From NCBI RefSeq assembly GCF_016918075.2, contig NZ_JAERPS020000005.1, positions 369,902 through 433,901 of the forward strand: a stretch of 64,000 bases of DNA. The letters are read 5' to 3'. Below, in pieces: positions 49,647-59,640 of the stretch. The notes below the pieces were generated by a model. It searched no databases, was not told where the DNA came from, and worked only from the letters and a program-made list of their open reading frames with translations. This stretch comes from Rheinheimera maricola (lineage in GTDB: Bacteria; Pseudomonadota; Gammaproteobacteria; Enterobacterales; Alteromonadaceae). A program made the translations under genes and the position numbers. Position 1 is the first letter of the stretch, and each line of letters starts with the position of its first letter.

Positions 49647-50033
49647 CTAGGTCGGCTGACATTGCTGATAAAAACGATTTAACGTCTCGCCCAGCTCCAT
49701 CGGCTCAAACGGTTTTTCAATGATGCCTACCGCACCGGCATCTAAGTAACGCTGCTTTTCAGCTTGTTGGATTTTTGCCGTCATAAATACAACCGGTGTT
49801 TTCGCTAATGCCGGAATTTGCCGAAGCGCTGCCAATGCTTGCAAACCATCCATTTGCGGCATCATTACATCAAGCAAAATAAGCTGCGGCGAAAATGCCT
49901 CAGCCTGCGCCAGTGCGCTCTGGCCACTGTCACAACTTAGTAAGGTAAAACCAGCTACATCGGTAAGCGCAATTTCTGCCACCGCGCGGATCGACTCATC
50001 ATCTTCTACATGCATTACCCGTTCAAGCGCCAT
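49647..50033 (-). CDS. Single-domain response regulator (CheY-like)
   Basis: A 128-residue receiver without output domain. The acidic pocket is HVEDD, the acceptor Asp is in LLDVMMPQMDG (about residue 54), Thr is in FMTAK and Lys in IEKPFEP, so phosphorylation should be possible. An AGAGG site precedes the ATG. It sits between two kinase genes in the same direction (20 bases from the membrane kinase start, 12 from the hybrid kinase stop) and may shuttle phosphate between them and the Hpt domains at either end of the cluster. Confidence 0.9.
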   Translation of the reverse strand: MALERVMHVEDDESIRAVAEIALTDVAGFTLLSCDSGQSALAQAEAFSPQLILLDVMMPQMDGLQALAALRQIPALAKTPVVFMTAKIQQAEKQRYLDAGAVGIIEKPFEPMELGETLNRFYQQCQPT

Positions 50034-50045
50034 GTGCAGCCTCTT

Positions 50046-52955
50046 TTATGCTGAATTAAGAATGTTTTTCAAATACTTTGCCAATACTTCGGTATTAATG
50101 CGGCTTTTACTATATACCGCCCGCACTTTGGCTTTATTTTCCGGGCTGAGATCTTGCGCGGAAAAAATCACTACCGGAATATCGCCCTGAGTAGCGACTA
50201 TATCAGGCAACACATCGATACCATTACCATCGGGTAGCCCCAAATCCAGTAAAATTAAATCAAACCTGTGCTGTTGTAGTATTTTTCTCGCCTGCGTCAG
50301 TGATGCTACCGCCTGATAATCGCACAGACTTTCCAGCTGCATGCGCATAATAGTGACAATATCCTGATCATCTTCAATATGTAAAATGCGTTGATAACGA
50401 TTTTTTGTTGGCAACTGACTTAACAGCTGCCCCAACTTAACGCCGAGCAATTCAGGGGTAACCGGCTTTTCCAGCCAGTCGAGTGCGTGGGCCAGCGCTG
50501 CTAACTGTAATTTGCCGTGCTCGACAAAAGCAGAAACAACCAGCACCGGCAAATTAGCTGTTACCGGGTTATCACGTAAACGCAGAAAGAAGTCGGCACC
50601 ACTATCATTATGCAGCTTTAAATCCAGTGTCATTGCAACATAGCTGTGGCTGGCTAACTTTTGCCAGGCTGCCGCCGTATCTGCTGCCCAATCCGGTGCA
50701 TAATGTTGGGCACGTAAAAACTCACACAACAGGTGGGCAGTATCGGCATCATCCTCTAACACCAGCACTGCATCACCTTGCGCAGCTTGTATTTCTGGTT
50801 GATACAACGGCAGTTCCAGCCAGAATGTTGCCCCCTGGCCGGCAGCCGATTTAACACCGACATCACCACCTGAATGCCGCGCAATTTCGCGGCTTATGGC
50901 AAGGCCAAGGCCGGTGCCACCTTTAGCCTGATTTTCAGCATGATTAAGCTGTGAAAAGCGTTTAAACAACTGCGGTTGGTCGGCTGCGGCAATGCCCGGC
51001 CCCTGATCCTGCACCGATATCCTGACATTTTGCCCTTGCAATTCGGCACTTAATATCACTGCAGCGCCAGACGGGGAAAATTTTACTGCGTTGGATAAAA
51101 AGTTCGTCAACACCTGCTGAATACGGGCAGTGTCAATCCATAGCTGAACGTCAGGCGCGGCCTGCAGGGTTAAACTAACATTATGCTGCAGGGCAAAGGG
51201 CTGATGCTGCTCCAGCGCTTCGTGCAATAAGCGTGGTAAAGCTACCGCAGCCTCATCAAAGCGCATTTTACCGGCCATCAGTTTTTCAATATCTAACAAA
51301 TCGTTAATCAGCAGGTTTAAGCGCTGGCTGTTTTTGTGGGCAATACTGAGCAATTTTTCCGCTTTTGGGCTAAGCGCCCCCCCTGCACCGCCAAGCACTA
51401 AGCCTAATGAGCCGCTTATCGAGGTTAGCGGCGTTCTGAGCTCATGGCTAACGGTAGAGACAAAGTCATCTTTAAGTTTTTCCAGGCGTTTAATTTCGCG
51501 AATATCTTTAATAATGCTCCAGATAAATTTTTCGTCCTGCGCATCATTAAACAACACGCCATTAAGTTCTATGTCTATCAAGTCACCATTTTTATGGCGG
51601 TATTGCTTAATGTAAGGGCCGTAGCGGCCGGTCTCTGTAAGTGCTTTTAGCTGCTGTTGCTCTGCTTCGGCATAGCATTCCGGGGTTAAATCCCAGTAAC
51701 TAAGCTGTTTTAACTCCTCCGGTGTATAACCCACCAGCTGCTCCATGGCGGGGTTTGCTTCAATGTAGGCCCCATCACTAAAACGGTTTAATAAAATAGG
51801 CAGCGGCGAAAGCTGATATAGCGCCGACAGTTTTTGCTCTTGTTGTTTTAGCAATGCTTGTTGTCCTGCCACCTCATGCTGGGCCTGGCGGCGCAGGTAC
51901 GATACTAATAACACCCCCAGCGCCAGCAACAATAAGGTTGCGGCTAACCAGATTAGCCAAATAAGTTTGTTCGCTTTTTGCTGGGTATTAATTTGCGCTG
52001 TAACATCCTGCCAGATTACGCTAAGTAACCTGGCTTCAGCCTGGTCTTCGCCCCAAACCGGCATTGGCAGCAGCGAGACTAAATATTCTCTGCCAGCATA
52101 ATCAAGCAGCAACTGCTGCTGTTGGGTTAGCTGGCGCGGCAAGGCATTGTTGTCGAGCCAGTAGCGCAACAGCGCAGATGACACCGCTGTGCTCCAGCCT
52201 TCGCCTTGATACCAGCTTTGCTGCATGTCTTTATTCAGTACAGCCGTAATATCGGATGCCACCAACATGGCCATCGACATTGCAGCGGTAGCATCTTCAC
52301 TGTCGCCAGCGGCTAAACCGGTTTGAGCCTGTTGAAATACTTTTTGTAAATCTACGCCCAGCTCAACAGCGCCCTGCACCAAGCCTTGCGGGTCTATTAC
52401 CGGCACTACTGCGCGCAGCCCCAAACCATGCTTGCCAAGCTCAATGCCGACAGCATTTTTACCGCTGTTAAGGCTGTGCATTACCAAAGGGCGTATATCG
52501 GCAAGCCGGTCGCTGTGTCGCTCTGGTCGGTGCGCGCGTAACAAGGTGTAGGCATCAGGTGCCAAATGCAAATGCAACTGACTGGCACCATAAGGCAGTA
52601 AGGTTTGCCAGTAGTGGTTTATTAGCGGTAATGCCTGTTGACGCAGCGTATCAAACATCGCTGCTGGTTCATTTGCACGATAGCTTTCAGCCGCCGCCAG
52701 TAGCAATTGCTTTAGGTTCTGATCAGATGCTACAAGTTGCGCCGCTATCATCACCTGCTGTCTGGCAGCATAATTAACTTGTGCTAACTGGTTTAATTGC
52801 AACTGATGTAAATGGCTTAGCCGTGTGTTAAAACTCTTTTGCCGTTGCTGCATGACATACCAAGCCGACAGCAGCATAACCAACATCACGGCAGCCGCGA
52901 CCAACAGATAAAGGTTAGTGTTCGAGAAATAGCGCTGCTTTATCTTGTTAATCAT
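50046..52955 (-). CDS. Hybrid sensor kinase: double-Cache, PAS, HisKA, HATPase, two receivers
   Basis: A 969-residue membrane protein. Helices at about 14-34 and 331-353 bracket a periplasmic region with features of double-Cache sensors (LRAHRPERHSDRL, then VPVIDPQGLVQGAVELG). A PAS domain (about 375-495), HisKA with His 504, a HATPase, and two receivers (about 725-845 with LDLKLHNDSG, about 855-969 with LLDLGLPDGNG) follow. The second receiver ends the protein. I use the ATG at 52955; a TTG at 52967 is the frame start. Divergent from the EAL gene. Confidence 0.88.
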   Translation of the reverse strand: MINKIKQRYFSNTNLYLLVAAAVMLVMLLSAWYVMQQRQKSFNTRLSHLHQLQLNQLAQVNYAARQQVMIAAQLVASDQNLKQLLLAAAESYRANEPAAMFDTLRQQALPLINHYWQTLLPYGASQLHLHLAPDAYTLLRAHRPERHSDRLADIRPLVMHSLNSGKNAVGIELGKHGLGLRAVVPVIDPQGLVQGAVELGVDLQKVFQQAQTGLAAGDSEDATAAMSMAMLVASDITAVLNKDMQQSWYQGEGWSTAVSSALLRYWLDNNALPRQLTQQQQLLLDYAGREYLVSLLPMPVWGEDQAEARLLSVIWQDVTAQINTQQKANKLIWLIWLAATLLLLALGVLLVSYLRRQAQHEVAGQQALLKQQEQKLSALYQLSPLPILLNRFSDGAYIEANPAMEQLVGYTPEELKQLSYWDLTPECYAEAEQQQLKALTETGRYGPYIKQYRHKNGDLIDIELNGVLFNDAQDEKFIWSIIKDIREIKRLEKLKDDFVSTVSHELRTPLTSISGSLGLVLGGAGGALSPKAEKLLSIAHKNSQRLNLLINDLLDIEKLMAGKMRFDEAAVALPRLLHEALEQHQPFALQHNVSLTLQAAPDVQLWIDTARIQQVLTNFLSNAVKFSPSGAAVILSAELQGQNVRISVQDQGPGIAAADQPQLFKRFSQLNHAENQAKGGTGLGLAISREIARHSGGDVGVKSAAGQGATFWLELPLYQPEIQAAQGDAVLVLEDDADTAHLLCEFLRAQHYAPDWAADTAAAWQKLASHSYVAMTLDLKLHNDSGADFFLRLRDNPVTANLPVLVVSAFVEHGKLQLAALAHALDWLEKPVTPELLGVKLGQLLSQLPTKNRYQRILHIEDDQDIVTIMRMQLESLCDYQAVASLTQARKILQQHRFDLILLDLGLPDGNGIDVLPDIVATQGDIPVVIFSAQDLSPENKAKVRAVYSKSRINTEVLAKYLKNILNSA

Positions 52956-53115
52956 TACATTAACCAAACAAGTAACTTTGTCTCAGCATTAACCAGCTGA
53001 CATTGAATTGCAAGCTTAGGCCATAGCAGTTATTAAAACGGGAAAATAATCGCTGTAAATGTAAATTTTTTTGCTAACATTAACCAACAAATTGAATAAG
53101 GTTGTCAGACGCAGC

Positions 53116-55575
53116 ATGGCTAACACACTCAGCGGCAACAAATGGCGCACAATGCAATTGCAGTACCGCAAAAATTTGCTGTACAAGGCTGAACAGTTGC
53201 AACAAAGCTGGTTAGACTTTAGCGCAGATGGCAGTGCAGATGGCAATGCAGATGCACTTATGCAACTTCAACGGCTAAGTCACCAACTGGCAGGCTCTGG
53301 CGCTATTTATGGTTTTCCTGAAATATCTCAGCTGGCACAACAACTAAATAAATTACTCAATGCAGACAACATTACCGACAATACAGCCCTTAGCTTTATC
53401 CACAACGCCCTGGTGTCACTTGTCGATGAGCTTGTAAATGACAGCACCGGAGAAACAGATACACAGAGTTATAGCCAAAGTCTTAATCAGGTTACAGCCG
53501 AAAAAAGCAAAGTGGTGTTTGTGGATGACGATACCGACTTGCTACGGCACCACACTCAGGCTTTAAATGATGCTGGGTATGTGGTGATCCCGCTGCAGGA
53601 TATTAAACAACTAGCGGATACGGTGCGGCAGGAGCAACCGCTGGCGGTAATTTGCGATATGGCATTTCCCGAAGGCGAAACTGCTGGTGCTGACTATATA
53701 CAACAGGTTCGTCAACAGCAAGGCGCAGCCTTTCCGGTATTATTTATATCGGCTTATGACAATTTTAGCAACCGGCTGGCGGCTGTTCGAGCTGGCAGCA
53801 GCCACTATTTGGCCAAACCGGTCAGTTCAGAAAAATTATGCCAGATGCTAACTACCCTGCTGCAAAAACCAGAGCAAGATCCTTACCGCGTGATGTTAAT
53901 TGATGACGATAACGACGTGTTACGTTTTTACCGCCAGACACTTAAACTGGCAGGTTATCAGGTGTATTGCTGCCAGCAAGCTAAACAAGCTTTACAACTG
54001 ATACTGCGGCACCAACCCGAGTTAGTGCTGATCGACCTGCACATGCCAGACTGTAATGGCCTGGAACTGGGGCAGATTATCAGACAGCACACTGACCTTA
54101 TTGATACCCCTATTGTGTTTATGTCGGCGGATGAAAGTGTTGATGAAAAACTGGCGGCAGTGCGCTTGGCAGGAGATGAGTTTATTCATAAGCCAATAGC
54201 ACCGTGGCGCCTGCTTATGGTGGTAGAGGCCAGAGTAAAAAGAAGCCGTTTGTTACGCCAGCAAAAGCGCCAACTGATGCGCCAGCCAGAGCTTATGCAA
54301 CAATTAGACACCTTAACGGCACTGCCGACGCTGAAACAACTACACCGCGATATTACCGCTTTACAACAACAGCAACGGCCGTTTTATTTACTAAAACTGG
54401 ATTTAAATAAATTTCATCTGGTGAACGATGTTTATGGCCACAGCACCGGCGATTTATTGTTGCAAACCGCAGCATGGCGTTTGGCGCAACAACTGGAAAC
54501 CACCGATAAGCTGTACCGGCAAAACGGCGATGAATTCTGGCTGCTGCTGCATACCGACGATACACTAAGCGTGAATAAACTGGCAGAAAAGCTGTTACTA
54601 CAGTTATCCCAACACACAGACGAACTACTTAAAGATATTAACCTGACGGCCAGTATTGGTATCTGCCGGCCAGATAATTACACCGAGCAAGCTGAAACAT
54701 TACTACAACAGGCTAACATTGCTTTGCATGATGCTAAGAAAAACAGCGGTTATCAAATTCGTCATTACAACAACACTATGCAATCTGAGATCAGCCGACG
54801 CTATCAGTTACAGCAAAGTTTAAAACCCGCATTGCAGCAAAAAGCCTTTTATCCGGTGTATCAACCTATAGTCGATCACACAGCTCAGCTTTGTAGTGTC
54901 GAACTTTTAGCTCGCTGGCAACACCCACAGCTCGGCTTTATCAGCCCTGAGGTGTTTATTCCGCTGTTGGAAGAAGAGGGTCTGATAACCTTCCTCACAC
55001 TGCAAATGTTGCAACAAGGCATCAGCCAACTGGCGCACTGGCGAAAAATCCAGCCAAATCTGCGCTTAAGCATTAACTTTAGTGCGCCTGATATTGCTAA
55101 TCCTGAGCTGGTAGCACAGTTAACTAAAGTGCTGGCACAACATACCCTACCCGCAACCGCCCTGATCATAGAAATTACCGAAAGCATTTTGATAGAACAA
55201 AGTGATGTTGTGATGCAGCAGTTGTGCAGCCTGAAGCAGTTGGGTGTAAGTATTGCTTTAGATGACTTTGGCACTGGATTTTCATCATTAAGCTACCTGG
55301 ATCGCTACCCGGTCGACATTTTAAAAATTGATCGTAGCTTTATTAATAAGTTAGGTGATACTAAAGCAAGACGTTTAACCTTAGCTATTATTCACCTTGC
55401 ACACGAACTTAACTTAAAAATTACCGCAGAGGGCGTTGAGCACCCGCAACAATTGCTGTTGTTACAACAGGAAAAGTGTCACTACTTTCAGGGTTACTAC
55501 TTTAGCAAACCGTTAATTGCTGCAGATATTGAGAATAAGGTTTCATACTCAGCTAAAGCCCGTTATTCAGATTAA
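53116..55575 (+). CDS. Hpt-REC-REC-GGDEF-EAL response regulator (probable c-di-GMP phosphodiesterase)
   Basis: An 819-residue cytoplasmic regulator. It has an Hpt-like N-terminus (SHQLAGSGAIYGF), two receivers (FVDDD with CDMAFPE; IDDDNDV with IDLHMPDCNG), a GGDEF domain whose signature is degenerate (NGDEF), and an EAL domain. The EAL signature reads ELL, and the other catalytic residues are present: INFS, EITES, DDFGTGFSS, LKID, AEGVE and FQGYYFSKP. Hydrolysis of c-di-GMP is therefore likely, and synthesis unlikely. The frame opens at 53071 with TTG; I prefer the ATG at 53116. It opposes the diguanylate cyclase at the other end of the cluster. Confidence 0.88.
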   Translation: MANTLSGNKWRTMQLQYRKNLLYKAEQLQQSWLDFSADGSADGNADALMQLQRLSHQLAGSGAIYGFPEISQLAQQLNKLLNADNITDNTALSFIHNALVSLVDELVNDSTGETDTQSYSQSLNQVTAEKSKVVFVDDDTDLLRHHTQALNDAGYVVIPLQDIKQLADTVRQEQPLAVICDMAFPEGETAGADYIQQVRQQQGAAFPVLFISAYDNFSNRLAAVRAGSSHYLAKPVSSEKLCQMLTTLLQKPEQDPYRVMLIDDDNDVLRFYRQTLKLAGYQVYCCQQAKQALQLILRHQPELVLIDLHMPDCNGLELGQIIRQHTDLIDTPIVFMSADESVDEKLAAVRLAGDEFIHKPIAPWRLLMVVEARVKRSRLLRQQKRQLMRQPELMQQLDTLTALPTLKQLHRDITALQQQQRPFYLLKLDLNKFHLVNDVYGHSTGDLLLQTAAWRLAQQLETTDKLYRQNGDEFWLLLHTDDTLSVNKLAEKLLLQLSQHTDELLKDINLTASIGICRPDNYTEQAETLLQQANIALHDAKKNSGYQIRHYNNTMQSEISRRYQLQQSLKPALQQKAFYPVYQPIVDHTAQLCSVELLARWQHPQLGFISPEVFIPLLEEEGLITFLTLQMLQQGISQLAHWRKIQPNLRLSINFSAPDIANPELVAQLTKVLAQHTLPATALIIEITESILIEQSDVVMQQLCSLKQLGVSIALDDFGTGFSSLSYLDRYPVDILKIDRSFINKLGDTKARRLTLAIIHLAHELNLKITAEGVEHPQQLLLLQQEKCHYFQGYYFSKPLIAADIENKVSYSAKARYSD
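53224..53259 (+). repeat. Short 12-bp tandem repeat inside the EAL gene
   Basis: Two near-identical 12-base units (GCAGATGGCAGT, GCAGATGGCAAT) and a partial third encode an SADGNAD-type linker just before the Hpt-like helix. Such repeats can vary in number without breaking the frame. Confidence 0.7.
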
Positions 55576-55627
55576 ACAATCATGGATTATAACAATACTT
55601 GTAACCGCTCTTTTCAGGCTTCATATC

Positions 55628-58399
55628 CTACTCCAGTGCCTGTGTGCCACAAATCGGGTCACTTTGTTTATCCAACAAATACATAAGATGCTGATATTCA
55701 ATACCACTGTGGCGCGATAACCCAATTTCACAGGTACGGCTGGTCGATACCCCTTGTGAGCACCCACTCACCTGCTGTTTTAAGCCAGACAACGCTGATG
55801 CATTAAGCTCGGGCAATACAAAACCTTTATCACCGGCAAAACCGCAGCAACTGATACCTTCCGGCACAACCACTTTATTGCTACAGGCGCTAAGCAGCCG
55901 TTGTAGTTTACCAGCCTGGCCGAATTGACTGGCACTGCAGGTAATATGCAGGGCTACCGCCTCGTTAAGCGGCGCAATATTTAGTTTAGGCAGCACCTGA
56001 TCATGTAAAAAATCGACACTGTCATAGATTTTTAGCCTGGAGTCTAACATGCCGCGCAAGGTTAAACTGCAAGGGCTGGTATCAGAAAAAACCGCAATGT
56101 CGCCGTTGTTGGTTACCTTAAGCAGCCATTGCTCCAACTCGCGTTGCTTAATTTCTGCCGCCGCAAACTGGCCCTTCGATTGAAATGGCATACCACAGCA
56201 CTGGCTGTCGATACCGTCCGGCACGATCAGCTGATAGCCTGCCTTTTGCAGTAAGCTGGCACTTACCTGCTGCAAGCTGCGCTTATCTTTGCTTTTGGCC
56301 GCAGGGGCCATGACACGGCCGGAGCAAGACGCCAGATAGATAAGCGGCGTTAATGCCTGATCAGCCGCGTACTGATTTACCACACTGCGGTAGTTTGCTG
56401 TTGGCATAGCCTTGTGCCAGCGCGGCAGCACTGCGCCAATTATGCCGCCTACAGCCAGGCCCAAACGGCTTATAGCGGCAGCAACACCAAAGTGCCGCGC
56501 GATAAAAGCGGCAACACCCTGCCATGGCCGGTTGTTCACTGCGCGCAGCTGCCGGGTTAAGTCACCGGTATTAATACCTACCGGGCAGGCCGTACTGCAC
56601 ATACCGCAAGCAGCACAGCTGTCATTGCCCTGATACTGATAAGATTGCTGCAAAGCTGCCAACCGCTGTGGCTCATCACCACTGGTAGTTAAGCGCGATA
56701 TTTCGCGCTGCGTCACAATGCGCTGACGTGGTGTTAGCGTGAGCTTACGCGACGGGCACACCGGCTCACAAAAGCCGCATTCAATGCATTTATCTACCAG
56801 CGGGTTTGTTGCCGGTAACGGTTTTAAGTTTTGCAGGTGCAACTGCGGATTGTGGCTTAGCACCACCTCAGGGTTAAGAATATGCTGTGGGTCGAGCAGC
56901 CGCTTAATCTGCCACATCAGCTGATATGCCTCAGCACCCCATTCCAACTCAACAAAAGGGGCCATATTGCGGCCGGTACCATGCTCGGCTTTTAGCGAAC
57001 CACCAAACTGCACCGCTACCAGCTGCGCAACCTCCTGCATAAAAGCATCATAGCGTGCTACCTGGGTGGCATCATCAAAGCCCTGGGTAAAAACAAAATG
57101 CAGATTGCCCTCCAGCGCATGGCCGAAAATAATCGCCTCGGTGTAATAATATTTGTCGAACAGCTGCTGCAGCTGTGACACCCCTTCTGCCAACTGCTCT
57201 ACCGGAAAGGTAACATCTTCAATAATGACCGTAGTGCCGGTTTTACGCACTGCGCCTACTGCCGGGAACGTGCCCTTACGAATAGCCCAAAGCTGGTTAT
57301 ACACCACAGGATCAGTACTAAAATCAACCTGTTGCTCAAGCGTGAAGTCACGCAGCGCGGTGCGTAGTCGTGCCAGTTGCTGTTGCAACAAACTGCCGCT
57401 GGCTGCCGTGCTCTCCACTAATAAAGCACAGGCGTTATCTGACAAGCCTTTTACCCAAGGTGGCATGCCCGGTTTATCTTCTACCGAATGCAGGCTACGC
57501 CGGTCCAGCAACTCGACTGCCGATACCGGTTGCTGTTTTAGCCGGGTTACTGCCAGGCAACAGCTTTGCACCGACGGGAATACCAACAACCCGGTGGCGC
57601 GGTGCGGATACTCCGGCACAGTGTTGTACGTTACCGCGCTGATAAAACCGAGGCAGCCTTCTGATCCCACCATTAAATGGGTAAGAATATCTATCGGATC
57701 GCTAAATTCGGTTAAGGCATTCAGTGAGAAACCGGTGGTGTTTTTTAAGCGGTATTTATGGCGGATTTTAGCGTTAAGCTCGCTGTTGGCGCGGGTTTTC
57801 GCACCCAGCAATTCAAGCTCTGCCAGCAACTGGGCGTGACTTTGCCGGAACGCAGCCACACTTTGTGCATCTTCGGTATCCAATACAGTGCCATCAAACA
57901 ATACCAACCGCATGGCGGCTAAGGTGTTAAACGTGTTGTGCGCGGTGCCGCAGCACATGCCGCTGGCGTTATTGGCGACTATACCGCCGATTTTGCAGCT
58001 GTTAATTGATGCCGGGTCCGGGCCGATTTTACGCTGAAACTTGCTGAGCACGCTGTTGGCCGCCGCACCTATAACACCGGGTTGCAGGCGTATTTGCTCA
58101 CCCAGGCCGCGCACTTCACGTTGTTGCCAGTTTTCGCCCAGCACCAGCAGCACAGAGTCGGTTACCGCCTGGCCGGATAAACTGGTGCCGGCGGCACGGA
58201 AGGTTAACGCCACCTGATAATCATTCGCCAGTTTTAACAGCGCCACCACTTCGGCTTCGCTTTCAACCCGTAATACCAATTTGGGCAGCAAGCGATAAAA
58301 GCTGGCATCGGTGCCATAGGCTAACGTAGCAATAGGGTCGTCAAAATAACGCTCAGCGGGAATAAGCTGTTTAACGGCCTGAATAAACTGCGCCTGCAT
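55628..58399 (-). CDS. dld: Respiratory D-lactate dehydrogenase with FAD and Fe-S/CCG domains (Dld-II type)
   Basis: A 923-residue enzyme that oxidises D-lactate and passes electrons to the respiratory chain, similar to the Shewanella Dld-II. The N-terminal half is an FAD-binding PCMH domain (RAAGTSLSGQAV, GGIVANNASGMCCG) plus FAD oxidase C-terminal domain. Two ferredoxin motifs follow (CIECGFCEPVCP and CAACGMCSTACP), then a cysteine-rich region with CCG motifs (CCGMPFQ, CCGFAGDKG). No signal peptide is present; it is likely peripheral to the inner membrane. A relative, YdiJ, acts on 2-hydroxyglutarate, so substrate choice is not certain. Confidence 0.87.
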   Translation of the reverse strand: MQAQFIQAVKQLIPAERYFDDPIATLAYGTDASFYRLLPKLVLRVESEAEVVALLKLANDYQVALTFRAAGTSLSGQAVTDSVLLVLGENWQQREVRGLGEQIRLQPGVIGAAANSVLSKFQRKIGPDPASINSCKIGGIVANNASGMCCGTAHNTFNTLAAMRLVLFDGTVLDTEDAQSVAAFRQSHAQLLAELELLGAKTRANSELNAKIRHKYRLKNTTGFSLNALTEFSDPIDILTHLMVGSEGCLGFISAVTYNTVPEYPHRATGLLVFPSVQSCCLAVTRLKQQPVSAVELLDRRSLHSVEDKPGMPPWVKGLSDNACALLVESTAASGSLLQQQLARLRTALRDFTLEQQVDFSTDPVVYNQLWAIRKGTFPAVGAVRKTGTTVIIEDVTFPVEQLAEGVSQLQQLFDKYYYTEAIIFGHALEGNLHFVFTQGFDDATQVARYDAFMQEVAQLVAVQFGGSLKAEHGTGRNMAPFVELEWGAEAYQLMWQIKRLLDPQHILNPEVVLSHNPQLHLQNLKPLPATNPLVDKCIECGFCEPVCPSRKLTLTPRQRIVTQREISRLTTSGDEPQRLAALQQSYQYQGNDSCAACGMCSTACPVGINTGDLTRQLRAVNNRPWQGVAAFIARHFGVAAAISRLGLAVGGIIGAVLPRWHKAMPTANYRSVVNQYAADQALTPLIYLASCSGRVMAPAAKSKDKRSLQQVSASLLQKAGYQLIVPDGIDSQCCGMPFQSKGQFAAAEIKQRELEQWLLKVTNNGDIAVFSDTSPCSLTLRGMLDSRLKIYDSVDFLHDQVLPKLNIAPLNEAVALHITCSASQFGQAGKLQRLLSACSNKVVVPEGISCCGFAGDKGFVLPELNASALSGLKQQVSGCSQGVSTSRTCEIGLSRHSGIEYQHLMYLLDKQSDPICGTQALE

Positions 58400-58512
58400 A
58401 CCGACCTCGCCCCTGGAATACTGCTATCAGATTAACCGATAATACGGTATTCGCCGACAGCTTGCATAAAATTTTTACCACCAACCAGAACTAATGAATA
58501 ATTTATACACAC

Positions 58513-59640
58513 CTAAGATTGCGTTTTGTCATACTCCGCCAAAAACTCGCTGGCAACGCTTTGATACCAACCATAACCGCGCTGGCGCTCCAGCGACAGC
58601 TGGCTCACATCTGAGTACGTTTTGCCGTCACGGTCGAAAAACACCGGCAGGCCACTGCTAATACCGTAAAAGCGTGACCAGATCACGCTACCGGGGCGAT
58701 CAATTAACGACAACCGTCCTTCTGCATCACGGTAGCGGTCTTTGTCTTTAATCTGTTTTTGCCGTAGCCAACTGGCAGCATCGGCCAGGCTCTGCGCCAC
58801 GCCGGGGTAGTCTGCAGCATGGCGCAGCAGTAGCTGCAGCAGTTTGGCGCTTTCGCTGCTTACCAGCGCCACTTGCTCAAACTTACGCGCGGCTACCGGC
58901 TCACCGCTTAACGGGTGGTGCTGTGCGCCCCACACCGTGCGTTTACCATTTACGGCTACCTGATTAGCCAACAACCAGTCTACCGCCCGATAAAACGCGG
59001 CGGCAGAATCGGCTTTAGTGCTATCGGCCAGCATGGCAAAGCGCTTATCATAAGCCACCTGCCACAATAGCTGCATCAACTGATACAGGGCGTTGTCGTT
59101 CAGCGTTATCGCATCATGATAGCCACCGCGCAGCGGATACGATTGCGGAAATCCGCCATTGGGATACTGCGCTAGTAATATCAGCGCCACACCGCGCTCT
59201 ATTGCCTGCACAATACGTTGCTGCTGTGACGGCGCAGCTCTGGGATAAAAATCGGCCAGCCAGTGCAACTGCGTGCTGGTGGCATCATTATCAAAAGTGG
59301 GCACATAATCCGGCTCAGCGCCAAGCTGCTGGCCGGCTTGCCGGGCAATACGCATATCGGTGCGCTTGCTCCAGCCGCCGGAGGGTGTTTGAAAACTCAG
59401 CACCGCCTCTGCTTCAATGGCATTACCAATAGCGGTTAAACCAAACTGCTTGTGCTTGCTTGCCGCAGTTAGCGCTCTACCCTGCTGTTCTGTAGCCAGC
59501 ACCGCTAAATCCAGCTGTAGCAGCTTTGCAGATTGGGCTAAATACTGCTGCCACGGTTCAGTTAACGATTGCCCCTGCCAGTAATTTGCACCGGCAGTTA
59601 AGGGCAACATTAAGCCGACCCATAGCAACAGAGAGCGCAT
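58513..59640 (-). CDS. Secreted pectate lyase, polysaccharide lyase family 10
   Basis: A 375-residue exported enzyme with a signal peptide (cleavage near TAGA-NYW, about residue 18) and an alpha/alpha-toroid PL10 fold. Recognisable motifs are PSGGWSKRTDM, FDNDATSTQ (acidic calcium/substrate site), YPNGGFPQ, ITLNDNALY, and a C-terminal WSRFYGI-PVFFDRDG-ERQRGYGWY series. It should cleave polygalacturonate by beta-elimination in the periplasm or outside. Its ATG shares one base with the gapN-like stop (TGATG), tying it to the uronate operon. No catalytic module beyond PL10 or carbohydrate-binding module is seen. Confidence 0.9.
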   Translation of the reverse strand: MRSLLLWVGLMLPLTAGANYWQGQSLTEPWQQYLAQSAKLLQLDLAVLATEQQGRALTAASKHKQFGLTAIGNAIEAEAVLSFQTPSGGWSKRTDMRIARQAGQQLGAEPDYVPTFDNDATSTQLHWLADFYPRAAPSQQQRIVQAIERGVALILLAQYPNGGFPQSYPLRGGYHDAITLNDNALYQLMQLLWQVAYDKRFAMLADSTKADSAAAFYRAVDWLLANQVAVNGKRTVWGAQHHPLSGEPVAARKFEQVALVSSESAKLLQLLLRHAADYPGVAQSLADAASWLRQKQIKDKDRYRDAEGRLSLIDRPGSVIWSRFYGISSGLPVFFDRDGKTYSDVSQLSLERQRGYGWYQSVASEFLAEYDKTQS

